Shown here: positions 5,301 to 12,022 of the stretch, in pieces
Numbering within the stretch: position 1 is the stretch's first letter
How the letters are laid out: every line of letters begins with the position of its first letter
Source: Cyanobacteriota bacterium
Lineage (GTDB): Bacteria > Cyanobacteriota > Cyanobacteriia > Phormidesmidales > Phormidesmidaceae
Assembly: GCA_027592485.1 (NCBI GenBank)
Contig: JAQCKL010000079.1
Location: 1-12,022 of the forward strand
Direction: 5' to 3'
DNA length: 12,022 bases
Position numbers and translations under genes: made by a program
The notes under the pieces: model-generated
What the model saw: only the letters and a program-made list of their open reading frames with translations
The model's database searches: none
What the model was told of the DNA's origin: nothing

Positions 5301-7860
5301 GCTCAGATTCCCCAAAAAAATCCATATCCAGATCTGAGGTCTCTTCTTCTGCCAGTTCTAAACTATCCAGTCTGAGAGATGTATCTGTTACATCACTGTC
5401 AAGCTCGCTACTAGCCACGAAATCCAGACCAGTTTCGAGACCCTGATCGTTCTCGAAGTGTAAATCAGCCATCGGTTGGGGCGAGGCTGCAACGAGGTCA
5501 TTTTCTTCTAGATCGTCAAGGGAATATTCTGATGCATCCTCCTCGGCAGAGGTTTGCACGTCATCCTCTGCCAACGGAACATTAAATAGATTATCGAAAT
5601 CACCGTTGGCCCCTGATGCTGCGGTTGTTTCGTTGAGGTCACCGTCGTCAAGTAGGGACAGATCGGCAGATGTCTCTAACGCGCTAACCCCAGAAGCAGA
5701 TGATGGCGATGGTGCAAATAGACCGCCAAAATCATCGCTGTCTCCAGCGTCTACAGTGAGTTCGCCACTGATATCCCTAGGGTCTTCCGCGTCATCGAAT
5801 AACGCATCGAAATCTGCTGCTGACCCAGAGTCAATTACCGTCGCACTGATATCGGTGGTGATTGACTCAGCTTGTCCCGCTTCTTCGTCGAAATCAATAC
5901 CGCCAAACAGTTCACCCAGATCATCTGTATCTGACTCACTGGGGGCTAAATTCAAATCTGTAGAGATCGCTTCATCCTGGTTTTGCAATTCGTCGAGAGC
6001 AACAGTGCCAAATAGCTGACCCAGGTCATCGGAGGAGAGTTCAGTGTTACTAACAGTCGAATCAAAATCTGCCGCGATCTCTTCCTCGTGATCTTGGCCT
6101 TCGTCAAGATCAATGCCGCCAAATAACCCATCCAGGTCGTCTGAGAATGACTCAGTATTGTTAACGTCTGAATTTAAGTCTGCCGCCATCGCTGTAGCTG
6201 GCTCCTCCTCACCAAAAGAAGCATCGCCAAATAAATTGGCTAACTCCTCTTGAGAGCTCGTGCTATCACTATCACCGAGCTGATTGCTATCAGGTTCAGA
6301 AAGGAGTAAATCGGAGAACTCATTAGATATATCGATATCGAGAGTACTATCATCCGCGCTGTTTTCATGGGCTATTTCCGATTCCTCCTGCCAAGAGGGT
6401 TCCGTTATCTCCCCTTCAAATAAGTCGGCCAAGCTATTCAACTCAGCGGCACCAACCTCCGGCCCTTGAGACTGATTTAATAGATCATTCTCTAATTTGG
6501 CATCATCGTTAATCTGGGTAACACTGTTATCGACCAGTAAAGCCTCGGGCAAATCGTCCAGTTCAGCTAATGGGGTCGCATCACTTTTTCCCAACAACCA
6601 GTCGTCATTATCGATAAGACCCGGCTTTGCAGTTGATTGAGGAAGATCAGCCTGAAACAGATCGCCTAAATCACTCTCAACATCAACAGCAGGTTCGGCT
6701 CTCTCTTCATTAAGACCATCCTCTGCAAATAGAGCATCAAAATCGCTAGTGATGTCTGCTTCGCTCGTATCCTCGATGCGGGCATCCTCGGCAAACAAGT
6801 CGCCCAGATCCCCAGTGGTGATAGGTTCCGTAATGTCTGCGGCCTGATCATCAACCCCAAATAGTCCGTCTAAATCAGGCTCCGAGGAAGCTGCCATGCT
6901 GCTGTCGGCAAACAAGTCGGCCAAATCAGCGCCTCCTGGCTGCGACAAGGCGTCATCGAGGAGTGCATCCAAATCACCTGCTGTTACTCCACCCGGTGCA
7001 GCGATTTCGGGAGGAGGGAGCAACGCTTGCATGGCATTGGAAGGGGTAATCTCAGCAGCTCTCCCCCCTAGTACCCATTCTTGGGCTTGTTTGACATCCT
7101 TGATGACAACGGGTGCTAGGGCACGATACGTTTGCTCTGGGTTACCCACAGCTTGACTCGCTAGGCGAAGCAGTTCACACCAGGCGGTGAGATCAAACTG
7201 TTCACCGATTCGCAGCAGTGCATCACAACTGTTCTGTAAAGCAGTACGACTGTCGGTATTATCCGTTTGTTTGAAGAGATGCAGCATATCCCGCAGATGC
7301 CCTGGAACATCACTGCGAAAAACCAACCTGAGGGCACTTTCCTCTGTATGGGCTGCTGGAGGAGATTTTGAAGGGTTTACTTGGGCTGCTGCTGGGGCGG
7401 AAACTAAAGTGGCTCCGCTGGCTTCTGCTTGGGAGACCAAGGAATTGAGATGTTTTTCCAGTTGATCAAAGACGGGTTCAATATCCCCCATCACTTCTTG
7501 AGCTTTATCTTCGGTCAGGCCAAAAGGTCCCTGAAGCTCTTCGACTAGAGACTGAAGACCATCGAACACCTGAAGAAACATCGACTCCAGGGTGCGATCT
7601 GTTTGGACAGGAGATTCCTTGAGAATTTTGAAATAATCTTCAAGGCGATGAGAAGCGCGCTGAACACTCTCGATACCTAGCATGGCCGCCCCCCCTTTAA
7701 TCGAGTGAGCCGCTCGGAAAACCTCATTGACCATTTCTGTATCTTCAATGGTTTTTTGAAGACTGAGCAGACCCTGCTCAATGGTATTGAGGTGATCTTT
7801 GGCTTCCTCAATGAAGTAGCCTAGGATTCGCTGCTGTTGTTCAGGCATCATAGCGGACAC
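2308..7860 (-). CDS. CheA-type hybrid histidine kinase with C-terminal receiver (PilL/HmpE-like)
   Basis: This 1850-residue kinase is the core of the pilus-type chemotaxis system. It begins with an HPt (P1) domain, about residues 7-110, with the phospho-accepting H52 in AAHSIKGG. A helical segment (about 177-267) follows, then an acidic, repetitive linker (about 290-1168). From 1197 come the CheA dimerisation domain, with a Gly/Ser-rich insert around 1272-1300, and an ATPase domain with N box HLVNNAITHG (N1411/N1412), G1 DDGAG (1452-1456) and G2 GRGVG (1505-1509). A CheW-like domain (about 1543-1688) and a receiver with D1769 in CDIEMPRMDG end the protein. All catalytic boxes are intact, so it should be active. 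The start is GTG at 7860, preceded by AAGGGG at a good distance; ATGs at 7851 and 7848 are alternatives with worse spacing. It is the last gene of the operon, 204 bp after the receptor gene. Most of the excess length over ordinary CheA is the linker. Confidence 0.95.
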   Translation of the reverse strand: MSAMMPEQQQRILGYFIEEAKDHLNTIEQGLLSLQKTIEDTEMVNEVFRAAHSIKGGAAMLGIESVQRASHRLEDYFKILKESPVQTDRTLESMFLQVFDGLQSLVEELQGPFGLTEDKAQEVMGDIEPVFDQLEKHLNSLVSQAEASGATLVSAPAAAQVNPSKSPPAAHTEESALRLVFRSDVPGHLRDMLHLFKQTDNTDSRTALQNSCDALLRIGEQFDLTAWCELLRLASQAVGNPEQTYRALAPVVIKDVKQAQEWVLGGRAAEITPSNAMQALLPPPEIAAPGGVTAGDLDALLDDALSQPGGADLADLFADSSMAASSEPDLDGLFGVDDQAADITEPITTGDLGDLFAEDARIEDTSEADITSDFDALFAEDGLNEERAEPAVDVESDLGDLFQADLPQSTAKPGLIDNDDWLLGKSDATPLAELDDLPEALLVDNSVTQINDDAKLENDLLNQSQGPEVGAAELNSLADLFEGEITEPSWQEESEIAHENSADDSTLDIDISNEFSDLLLSEPDSNQLGDSDSTSSQEELANLFGDASFGEEEPATAMAADLNSDVNNTESFSDDLDGLFGGIDLDEGQDHEEEIAADFDSTVSNTELSSDDLGQLFGTVALDELQNQDEAISTDLNLAPSESDTDDLGELFGGIDFDEEAGQAESITTDISATVIDSGSAADFDALFDDAEDPRDISGELTVDAGDSDDFGGLFAPSPSSASGVSALETSADLSLLDDGDLNETTAASGANGDFDNLFNVPLAEDDVQTSAEEDASEYSLDDLEENDLVAASPQPMADLHFENDQGLETGLDFVASSELDSDVTDTSLRLDSLELAEEETSDLDMDFFGESEQSLAPERSEPSETVEDVDDLFAIPSTSPTASSDSEAVPFNVTEGGLDDPWDEMEFEGSSAVTANNAEVPEVPLSSLDDPWDNAADRAASEDPALAALDSLWDTADEHAITTIDETGLDDDSHRNVIEADTAESFDIFGDAESEVDLFQDIDLPDELENDANLDPPSNPEIDPPDLSLGETLGETDGTDIGLDDLDALLDDASSEQEMDGLSDAMFPEESDLGDLEALINEEASMATMPEVAPPSLGVSSEFDGLGALLGDEYELETFSADVSAEGDFDELDALLDDDVLLEPASIEPEITDEFGDLEKLLEQADQTLGGGGSPTIRPGSTGRFSRRPANMGDQTMRVSVKHLDTLSNLVGELVVNRNSLEQDQERLRQFLDNLLFQVQQLNDVGQRMRDLYERSLLESSLISSRQAFHTGGSSSSGSGNAGGNGDSHATGATFDALEMDRFTGFHTLSQEMIELIVRVRESASDIGYTVESSDQITRQFRQVTTQLQEGLNKARMVPFAQTADRLPRAVRDISLKCGKKARLIVEGRDTLIDKMILERLYDPMTHLVNNAITHGIETPEERSAAGKSREGTITVKAFYQGNQTVIYIADDGAGINPDVVRQKAIKKGLMTQAEARAMSVLDIYELLFRPGFSTRDQADDFAGRGVGMDVVRTALSEIRGNITIDSEMGKGTSFTIRLPLTLSISKALSCLNNQARIAFPMDGVEDMFDVPKERIQTDENGHNSILWRDTTLPFQALSDLLQFNRTLGRGRVYGGSQDEDIVSIVVLRSANAHIGLQVDRVLGEQEIVIKQLEGPVPKPIGIAGATVLGDGRVMPIADVLELIDISQGRVRRDSSAPLWSQDEESPVEALPPKAEPTVLIVDDSITVRELLSMSFNKVGYRVEQARDGQEAWEKLRSGLPCDLVFCDIEMPRMDGLELLSRLQKDGTLKSVPIAMLTSRGADRHRQMAVDLGASGYFTKPYLEEALLDAAQRMLNGEVLLHSPGSTEN
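4356..6990 (-). repeat. Acidic linker with about 21 copies of a [DE][LF]xxL[FL] motif
   Basis: Within the kinase, residues about 290-1168 are dominated by Asp, Glu, Ser and Ala and should be intrinsically disordered. A six-residue motif recurs: DLDALL, DLADLF, DLDGLF, DLGDLF (twice), DFDALF (twice), SLADLF, EFSDLL, ELANLF, DLGQLF, DLGELF, DFGGLF, DFDNLF, DVDDLF and, nearer the ATPase, DLDALL, DLEALI, GLGALL, ELDALL and DLEKLL. The early and middle copies mostly end in LF and the last group in LL or LI. Between these groups lies a Trp cluster (DDPWD twice and DSLWD, about 5170-4995). The regular spacing of a hydrophobic motif in an acidic chain suggests multivalent binding sites for a partner or for the protein itself. 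That function is inferred. Confidence 0.8.
5800..6245 (-). repeat. Higher-order repeat of about 110 bp inside the kinase linker
   Basis: Successive units of 35-37 residues begin DDLDGLFGGIDLDE, DDLGQLFGTVALDE and DDLGELFGGIDFDE, each followed by an acidic stretch, an A/T-D-[FLI] segment and a Ser/Asp-rich spacer. The flanking ELANLFGD and DFDALFDD copies continue the pattern with more divergence. On the plus strand the units are visible as recurring GCCAAA(C/T)A blocks near 5904, 6007, 6120 and 6230. This indicates growth of the linker by tandem duplication. Confidence 0.65.
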
Positions 7861-8064
7861 CGTTCCCCTTCATGGTCGTTTTTGAATGCCCTGGCCCGCT
7901 GTCACCGTATGGGTAGCGATCAGGTATGCTAGCGATACGCTCGGTAAGAAGTAGGTCTACTGTAGTGCAACCCCCTAGCTAGGGTTTTAAGGCTGTGCTT
8001 TGGGGTCATTCTAGTCACAACTCTCGGTAAATAGCTCAGAATATTGCTCCAGAACTCAGCCTCC
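7861..8064. other. Intra-operon gap upstream of the kinase gene
   Basis: This 204-bp gap is much longer than the other spacers in the operon (19 and 44 bp). It contains the 7-mer TAGCGAT twice in direct orientation, 16 bp apart (7914-7920 and 7930-7936), and the 12-bp palindrome CCCTAGCTAGGG (7973-7984). No convincing -35/-10 pair or U-tract terminator is visible on the minus strand. The gap is a plausible place for an internal promoter or processing site that sets the level of the large kinase separately. Confidence 0.35.
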
Positions 8065-10785
8065 TCAGCTTTTACTCCCATCTACCTTGAACCGCTCTAC
8101 AGAGGTCAGTAGATCTCGGGCGACACCGACCAAGTTTTGTAGAGAAGCTGATACCCTTTGGGACTCTTGAGAGGTTTCTTGGGCAGTTAATTCAACCGAT
8201 TGCATAACTTGAGCAACCGTTCGAGATGTTTCCGTTTGCTCAATTGTGTCAGCGGTAATCGATCGCACCAACACATCAATCCGATTAGATACCTGAATAA
8301 TATCTTCAAGCGATCGCTTCGCTTGCTCAGCCAGTTTCGTACCCTCAATCACCTGTTGAGTTCCTTCCTCCATCGCGGTCATTACCCCGCTGGTTTCACT
8401 CTGAATTTGAAGAACGATCTGCTCAATTTCTTTCGATGCCTTAGCGGCTCGGTCGGCCAGCTGACGAACTTCGTCGGCCACAATAGCAAACCCCCGACCA
8501 GCTTCGCCTGCCCGAGCCGCCTCAATACTGGCATTTAAGGCTAATAAATTGGTTCGTGACGCAATTTGAGAAATCAAAGCCACGATTTTAGAGATCTCTT
8601 GAGAAGATTCTGCTAAGCGTTTGACCTTGCGAGTTGTTTCTGCAACAGTTTCTCGAATCTCAAGAATCCCCGCCACAGTCCGCTCCACCGCCTCGCCGCC
8701 GCGCAATGCCGTAGCAGAAGCAGAACGCGCCACCTCTTCTGCTTCTCGTGCACTCTCGGCCACCCGCTGAATAGAGTCCGTCATGACCTGCACAGAGTTT
8801 AGGGTGACAGCCAGCTCCTCGGCTTGACGCAGCGCATCTCCTGATAGGCTACGGGCAAAAGTCTCATTTTCCGTCGAGGCTTTACTCACCTGCCGGGCTG
8901 CCACACTGACCTGCTGAACAATCTCTCGAAGATTTTGAATCGTGAGGTTAAAGGAGTCAGCAACAGCTCCCAATACGTCAGCTGTGACTTCTGCCTGCAC
9001 GGTTAGGTCCCCTCGCGCTGCCCCTTCCACATCATCCAGGAGCCGAATCACTTGCCGTTGCAGATCTTCTTTAGCTTGCTCTTGCTCTTGGGCTTTGCGT
9101 TGGGCTTCACTGGTGGTTGTGAGAATCACCCGTGCCATTTGATTAAAACCTGAGGATAAATGCCCAAATTCATCGTCGGCATAAACGGTAGCCCGAGCAT
9201 TTAAGTTGCCCTTGGAGACAACATTAAACTGCTCCTGTAGATTGCCGACGGATTGCTTAATCCGTCTTGTTGCTAGATACCCTGCACCCGCAGCGGCTCC
9301 CGATCCAGCCACAAGCGCGGATAAAGCCATGAGACCATGAAGCCCCCTAGGGATCTCTCGATCCGTTCGGATATCTGCGACAAAGCTGACCAACGTCACG
9401 GTGATAGCCGAGGCAACTCCAGCGACTCCAGCGACAACAATTTGTTTGAAATCTAACGATGAATCTTCTAAAAACCTTAGCGAACCTTGCTCTACGGTGA
9501 CCTGCTCTGATTTATCCTCATCCATTTGAGCAAAGGCAGGGAGAGACTCTGTAACGCCAGAAATACTGAAAATCTCCTCGTCCCCTAAAGCCATCTCACT
9601 CGGATCACTCAGTGAGAAGCCCGAATTGGCAGACCGGGTTAACGTACCGTCCGTTGAGCTGATCCCTGATCCACCGACAGATGGGCTGGTAAAACCAGCA
9701 GAGCCATCGGTCAATTCGAAATCAGGCAAACTGCCTAAATCGTCAAATTCATCCAAGAAGTCAACATTACTTTGCCCTCCAGCAATAGATCCGCTGCTAT
9801 CAGCAACACCGCCATTACTGGCTCCGTAACTACCGCTGACAGAGTCCTCAGGAAATGCTGTATCTGTAAATTCAGGGGGAGATGGGGAAAAGACGGTCGC
9901 TTCGCCATCATCTAGCACTGAGAATGTGTCGTCTGAAGATGGTGTCGCATCAATCTCGTCCTCAGATGGATTAAACCCAATGGGATCAGCCATAAATAGC
10001 GTTTGATCATCAGCTGGAGAGGCATTGGATGACCCGAGGGTGGCCTCATCCCCACTGTAATCATTCGCTAAATCATCGATAGCTGGAATTAAGAGATCGT
10101 CTTGTCCGGCAGCATCGAAATCGCCATCTACCGCAGGCAAGCTGTCAAATTCTCCAAAAGGATCGGCTTGATTTGTCGCCTCTGCCCCGATTGCAAAAGG
10201 GTCCCCATTTGAAGCAATATCCCAACTCGGATCGTTAGCGGTATTGCTTGGTGCAAAAGGATCGTCGCCAAAGGGATTATTCTCATCTAATGATGGGGTT
10301 CCAGGACTATTAGATGAAACCTCGCCAAAGGGGGTGGATAGATCTATCTCTGGAAAGTCAATCTCGTCGCCTTCGCCAACAAGAACATCATTACTCATTT
10401 CCTCGAATGCAGGAAAATCTAAGTCATGATCATTGTCGTTGTCGGAAATGCTTTGTTCCCAATCCAAATCATCTGATGCTGTCTGCTCAGCAGCATCGGC
10501 ACCGTTTCCAACAAACTGACTGGCATAGGCCAAACCATTGTTAGCAAAGTCTACAAACTCAGGATCAGAAGTAATGCTTAGAACAGCTTGATACTGGTCT
10601 TGTGCGACACTGTAGCTTTGTAGTCCATAGCAGTAGATATGCCCCCGCAATAGCAGGACACTCGGATCACTTGGATACTCGGCGGCGAGCTGATCAATAG
10701 CAACAGCAGCTTCTTCGTAGCTGCCTTGCATATAAGCCCTCTCGGCAGTTTGGTAAGCCTGAGAGTAATCAGTACTTGACGCCAT
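8065..10785 (-). CDS. Methyl-accepting chemotaxis protein with TPR-like N-terminus (PilJ/HmpD-like)
   Basis: This 906-residue receptor has an unusual front end. Residues about 5-100 look like TPR helices (AYQTAERAYMQGSYEEAAVA and a second similar unit). An acidic low-complexity linker (about 105-435) contains NPFGDDPF, DPSWD and DPFGEF. Two membrane segments (about 449-470 and 484-505) are separated by only about a dozen residues, so there is no periplasmic sensor domain and the N-terminus is probably cytoplasmic. Two HAMP-like segments follow (about 507-555 and 577-627), then the coiled-coil signalling domain with the kinase-contacting hairpin tip NLLALNASIEAARAGEAGRG (residues 746-765). No C-terminal CheR-tethering pentapeptide is present. 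ATG 10785 is preceded by AGGGAG with an 8-nt gap. It should cluster with CheW and the downstream kinase. The domain set matches receptors of the cyanobacterial pil/hmp systems; the signal sensed is unknown. Confidence 0.95.
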   Translation of the reverse strand: MASSTDYSQAYQTAERAYMQGSYEEAAVAIDQLAAEYPSDPSVLLLRGHIYCYGLQSYSVAQDQYQAVLSITSDPEFVDFANNGLAYASQFVGNGADAAEQTASDDLDWEQSISDNDNDHDLDFPAFEEMSNDVLVGEGDEIDFPEIDLSTPFGEVSSNSPGTPSLDENNPFGDDPFAPSNTANDPSWDIASNGDPFAIGAEATNQADPFGEFDSLPAVDGDFDAAGQDDLLIPAIDDLANDYSGDEATLGSSNASPADDQTLFMADPIGFNPSEDEIDATPSSDDTFSVLDDGEATVFSPSPPEFTDTAFPEDSVSGSYGASNGGVADSSGSIAGGQSNVDFLDEFDDLGSLPDFELTDGSAGFTSPSVGGSGISSTDGTLTRSANSGFSLSDPSEMALGDEEIFSISGVTESLPAFAQMDEDKSEQVTVEQGSLRFLEDSSLDFKQIVVAGVAGVASAITVTLVSFVADIRTDREIPRGLHGLMALSALVAGSGAAAGAGYLATRRIKQSVGNLQEQFNVVSKGNLNARATVYADDEFGHLSSGFNQMARVILTTTSEAQRKAQEQEQAKEDLQRQVIRLLDDVEGAARGDLTVQAEVTADVLGAVADSFNLTIQNLREIVQQVSVAARQVSKASTENETFARSLSGDALRQAEELAVTLNSVQVMTDSIQRVAESAREAEEVARSASATALRGGEAVERTVAGILEIRETVAETTRKVKRLAESSQEISKIVALISQIASRTNLLALNASIEAARAGEAGRGFAIVADEVRQLADRAAKASKEIEQIVLQIQSETSGVMTAMEEGTQQVIEGTKLAEQAKRSLEDIIQVSNRIDVLVRSITADTIEQTETSRTVAQVMQSVELTAQETSQESQRVSASLQNLVGVARDLLTSVERFKVDGSKS

Positions 10786-10829
10786 TTACTATCTCCCTGC
10801 TGCTTAAGCGGTCTAGAAGTATGGTTTGG

Positions 10830-11360
10830 TTAGGCAGCCCAACGGGCTGAACGTAGGACAGCAACGTGATCAAGTAGACGAAGCAGACGATCAGAATTTT
10901 TGTCCGTAACCCATTCCCCTTTTAAAAAGGGTGCTGCTGTATCGGGGGTGCTTTGAGAAAGCTGCAACTCTTCCACATCCATCCAGTCTGTGCCAACAAT
11001 CTGGTTGACGGCTAAGCCTAACATAGTTCCTTGATCTTCGACCGCTATGACCGGAATTTCAGCGCGATCTGTATTGAGTTGAGTGGAATACCCTAGAAAT
11101 TGACCTAAATCCGCCACCCAGATCACGCGTCCTTGTTCGTTTAATGTACCGAGGAGTAAAGGCGAAACATTGGGCACAGGGGTGATTCGATCGGGCGGCT
11201 GCTCGATAATCCGCCGAATTCCAGTGGCCGGAAGGGCAAATTCCTCGCCCGTGGTGACATAAAACCGCAAGTACAGTTCACCTTCTGGTGTTTCCAATTC
11301 TTGCAATTCAGGGCCTTGATCTTGACCCTTACCTGTCAGAAAGTCCGGATTTCCTACCAT
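10830..11360 (-). CDS. CheW-type adaptor (PilI/HmpC-like)
   Basis: This 176-residue protein is a single CheW domain, the SH3-like adaptor that joins receptor tips to the CheA P5 domain. Visible family features include the strand LYLRFYVTTGEEFALPATGI, the RIIEQPPDRITPVPNVSPLL turn and the LGTLNEQGRVIWVADLGQFL core, followed by AVEDQGTMLGLAVNQIVGTD. I place the start at ATG 11360 because AAGGA lies 8 nt upstream. The frame extends to a TTG at 11411, but this would overlap the CheY gene by 32 bp and add 17 residues resembling no CheW N-terminus. With the ATG, the gene follows the CheY stop by 19 bp and precedes the receptor gene by 44 bp, typical of one operon. About 30 residues before the domain are polar and probably flexible. 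Confidence 0.93.
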   Translation of the reverse strand: MVGNPDFLTGKGQDQGPELQELETPEGELYLRFYVTTGEEFALPATGIRRIIEQPPDRITPVPNVSPLLLGTLNEQGRVIWVADLGQFLGYSTQLNTDRAEIPVIAVEDQGTMLGLAVNQIVGTDWMDVEELQLSQSTPDTAAPFLKGEWVTDKNSDRLLRLLDHVAVLRSARWAA

Positions 11361-11379
11361 GGGTGAATTCCTTATGATG

Positions 11380-11748
11380 CTAGCCCCTGAGGAGTTGCTT
11401 GACAGTACCAACTAATTCTGTTGGCTGGAAGGGTTTCGCGATATAAGCATCGGCCCCTTGTTTCATGCCCCAATAGCGATCGAACTCTTCTCCCTTGGAC
11501 GAGCACATGACAACGGGAACGTTTTGGGTGGAAGGATCCGTCTTCAACCGCCGACAGAATTCATATCCATTCATGCGAGGCATGACAATATCAAGAACCA
11601 CTAAATCAGGTAGAGGACCGGATTGAATATGCTCCAAAGCTTCTACGCCATCAGTTGCAGCCGTAACGGTGAGACCGCTGCCCTTCAAGAGTTCGGTAAT
11701 CATTTCCCTTTGGGGGATGCTGTCTTCAACTACTAAAACCATGCTCAT
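11380..11748 (-). CDS. Single-domain CheY-like response regulator (PilH/HmpB-like)
   Basis: This 122-residue protein is a stand-alone receiver domain. The acidic pair E8/D9 (VVEDS), the phospho-acceptor D53 in VVLDIVMPRMNG, the S83/S84 switch position (VVMCSSKGE) and K105 in IAKPF are all present, so it should accept phosphate from the operon's CheA. There is no DNA-binding or enzymatic output domain; by analogy with PilG/PilH it would act on the pilus machinery or serve as a phosphate sink. ATG 11748 is preceded by GAGG with a 4-nt gap and is preferred to the ATG at 11742. It is the first gene of the operon in this window. In the related cyanobacterial clusters a PatA-type regulator normally precedes it, but none is seen here. 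Confidence 0.95.
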   Translation of the reverse strand: MSMVLVVEDSIPQREMITELLKGSGLTVTAATDGVEALEHIQSGPLPDLVVLDIVMPRMNGYEFCRRLKTDPSTQNVPVVMCSSKGEEFDRYWGMKQGADAYIAKPFQPTELVGTVKQLLRG

Positions 11749-12022
11749 AGTGCCTCACGACTCACCGACAGGTTTCCCTCACTCAAGCGCTTTTAGGAAA
11801 AGTGCAGACTACTTTATAGCTTTAAAGTAACGCAGGCAGGTATAGTGCTACGGCATTAAATTGCTGTCCTGTGACTATTAAGGTACCCCTAAACCAGAGA
11901 AATGCCGACCGCTTCCACAAATTGCTTTACTAAGCTTGCCCCCTCCCAGTCGCTGTTAGAGGATGTTTGAAAAGTCGGTCTTGAAGTAATAAAAGCTCTC
12001 AGGGTATAAGTTGCGACAAGTA
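11749..12022. other. Region upstream of the chemotaxis operon
   Basis: This segment must contain the operon promoter, but I cannot identify a convincing minus-strand -35/-10 pair; TATAAA around 11814-11819 and TATACC around 11840-11845 (both read on minus) lack a good -35 partner. On the plus strand a 22-codon frame (11902-11970) ends in the IS-like terminal repeat that begins at 11959. No other gene is visible. Confidence 0.4.
11959..12022. mobile_element. IS-like element, first 64 bp (continues past window)
   Basis: GAGGATGTTTGAAAAGTC at 11959 has the form of the terminal inverted repeat of IS5-like elements common in cyanobacteria, and it closely resembles the repeat at 646-663. It is preceded by TTA (11956-11958), which would fit a TNA target duplication of the kind used by some IS5 subgroups. 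The remaining bases would be the subterminal non-coding region ahead of a transposase gene outside the window. The identification rests on the terminus alone. Confidence 0.45.

Noticed and set aside
4286..5446. Long plus-strand frames rich in Ser (4286-4861, 4967-5446, 5606-6019)
   Set aside because: They are antisense shadows of the Asp/Glu/Leu-rich kinase linker; their Ser/Pro/Lys composition mirrors the codons of the real gene, and none has a recognisable domain.
8200..8538. 112-codon plus-strand frame opposite the receptor signalling domain
   Set aside because: It is antisense to the most conserved part of the MCP domain and has no recognisable features.
11361..11411. Extended CheW start at TTG 11411
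   Set aside because: ATG 11360 has AAGGA 8 nt upstream, while the TTG lies inside the CheY gene with no ribosome binding site.

Overview
This 12 kb window comes from a cyanobacterial chromosome. Three perfect copies of the octamer GCGATCGC (HIP1; 306-313, 4089-4096, 8310-8317) occur where fewer than one is expected by chance. The gene content also fits: a Tax/Pix/Hmp-type chemotaxis operon with a CheA carrying a C-terminal receiver, a long pentapeptide-repeat protein, and CutA. A genus cannot be assigned safely. IS-like termini and roughly balanced base composition would suit an IS-rich genus such as Acaryochloris, but that is only a guess.

Layout. Bases 1-550 (minus) hold the N-terminal 183 codons of a multi-pass membrane protein that runs off the window. 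Bases 551-1022 are non-coding; they contain a candidate degenerate inverted-repeat element (646-786), a separate 9-bp inverted repeat and a plausible promoter for the next gene. Bases 1023-1964 (+) encode a pentapeptide-repeat protein, followed 13 bp later by cutA (1978-2304, +). The end of cutA lies inside a perfect 16-bp-stem hairpin, and the convergent kinase gene stops 3 bp beyond it.

The rest of the window is a four-gene minus-strand chemotaxis operon, transcribed from 11748 down to 2308: a single-domain CheY-like receiver, a CheW adaptor, an MCP-type receptor with a TPR-like N-terminus, and a very large (1850 aa) CheA-type hybrid kinase. Gene order and domain content match the cyanobacterial tax3/pil and hmp clusters that control type IV pilus motility. 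By inference, the receptor array couples through CheW to the kinase, which phosphorylates its own receiver and the separate CheY-like protein to bias the pilus motors. No periplasmic ligand domain is present, so the input is probably cytoplasmic or membrane-derived. No PatA-type regulator, cheR or cheB is seen.

The most unusual feature is the roughly 880-residue acidic linker of the kinase. It carries about 21 copies of a short motif of the form [D/E]-[L/F]-x-x-L-[F/L] and a separate DPW cluster. The receptor has a shorter acidic linker with NPF/DPF motifs. Bases 11749-12022, upstream of the operon, contain no convincing gene, but an IS-like terminal repeat begins at 11959 and the element continues past the window.
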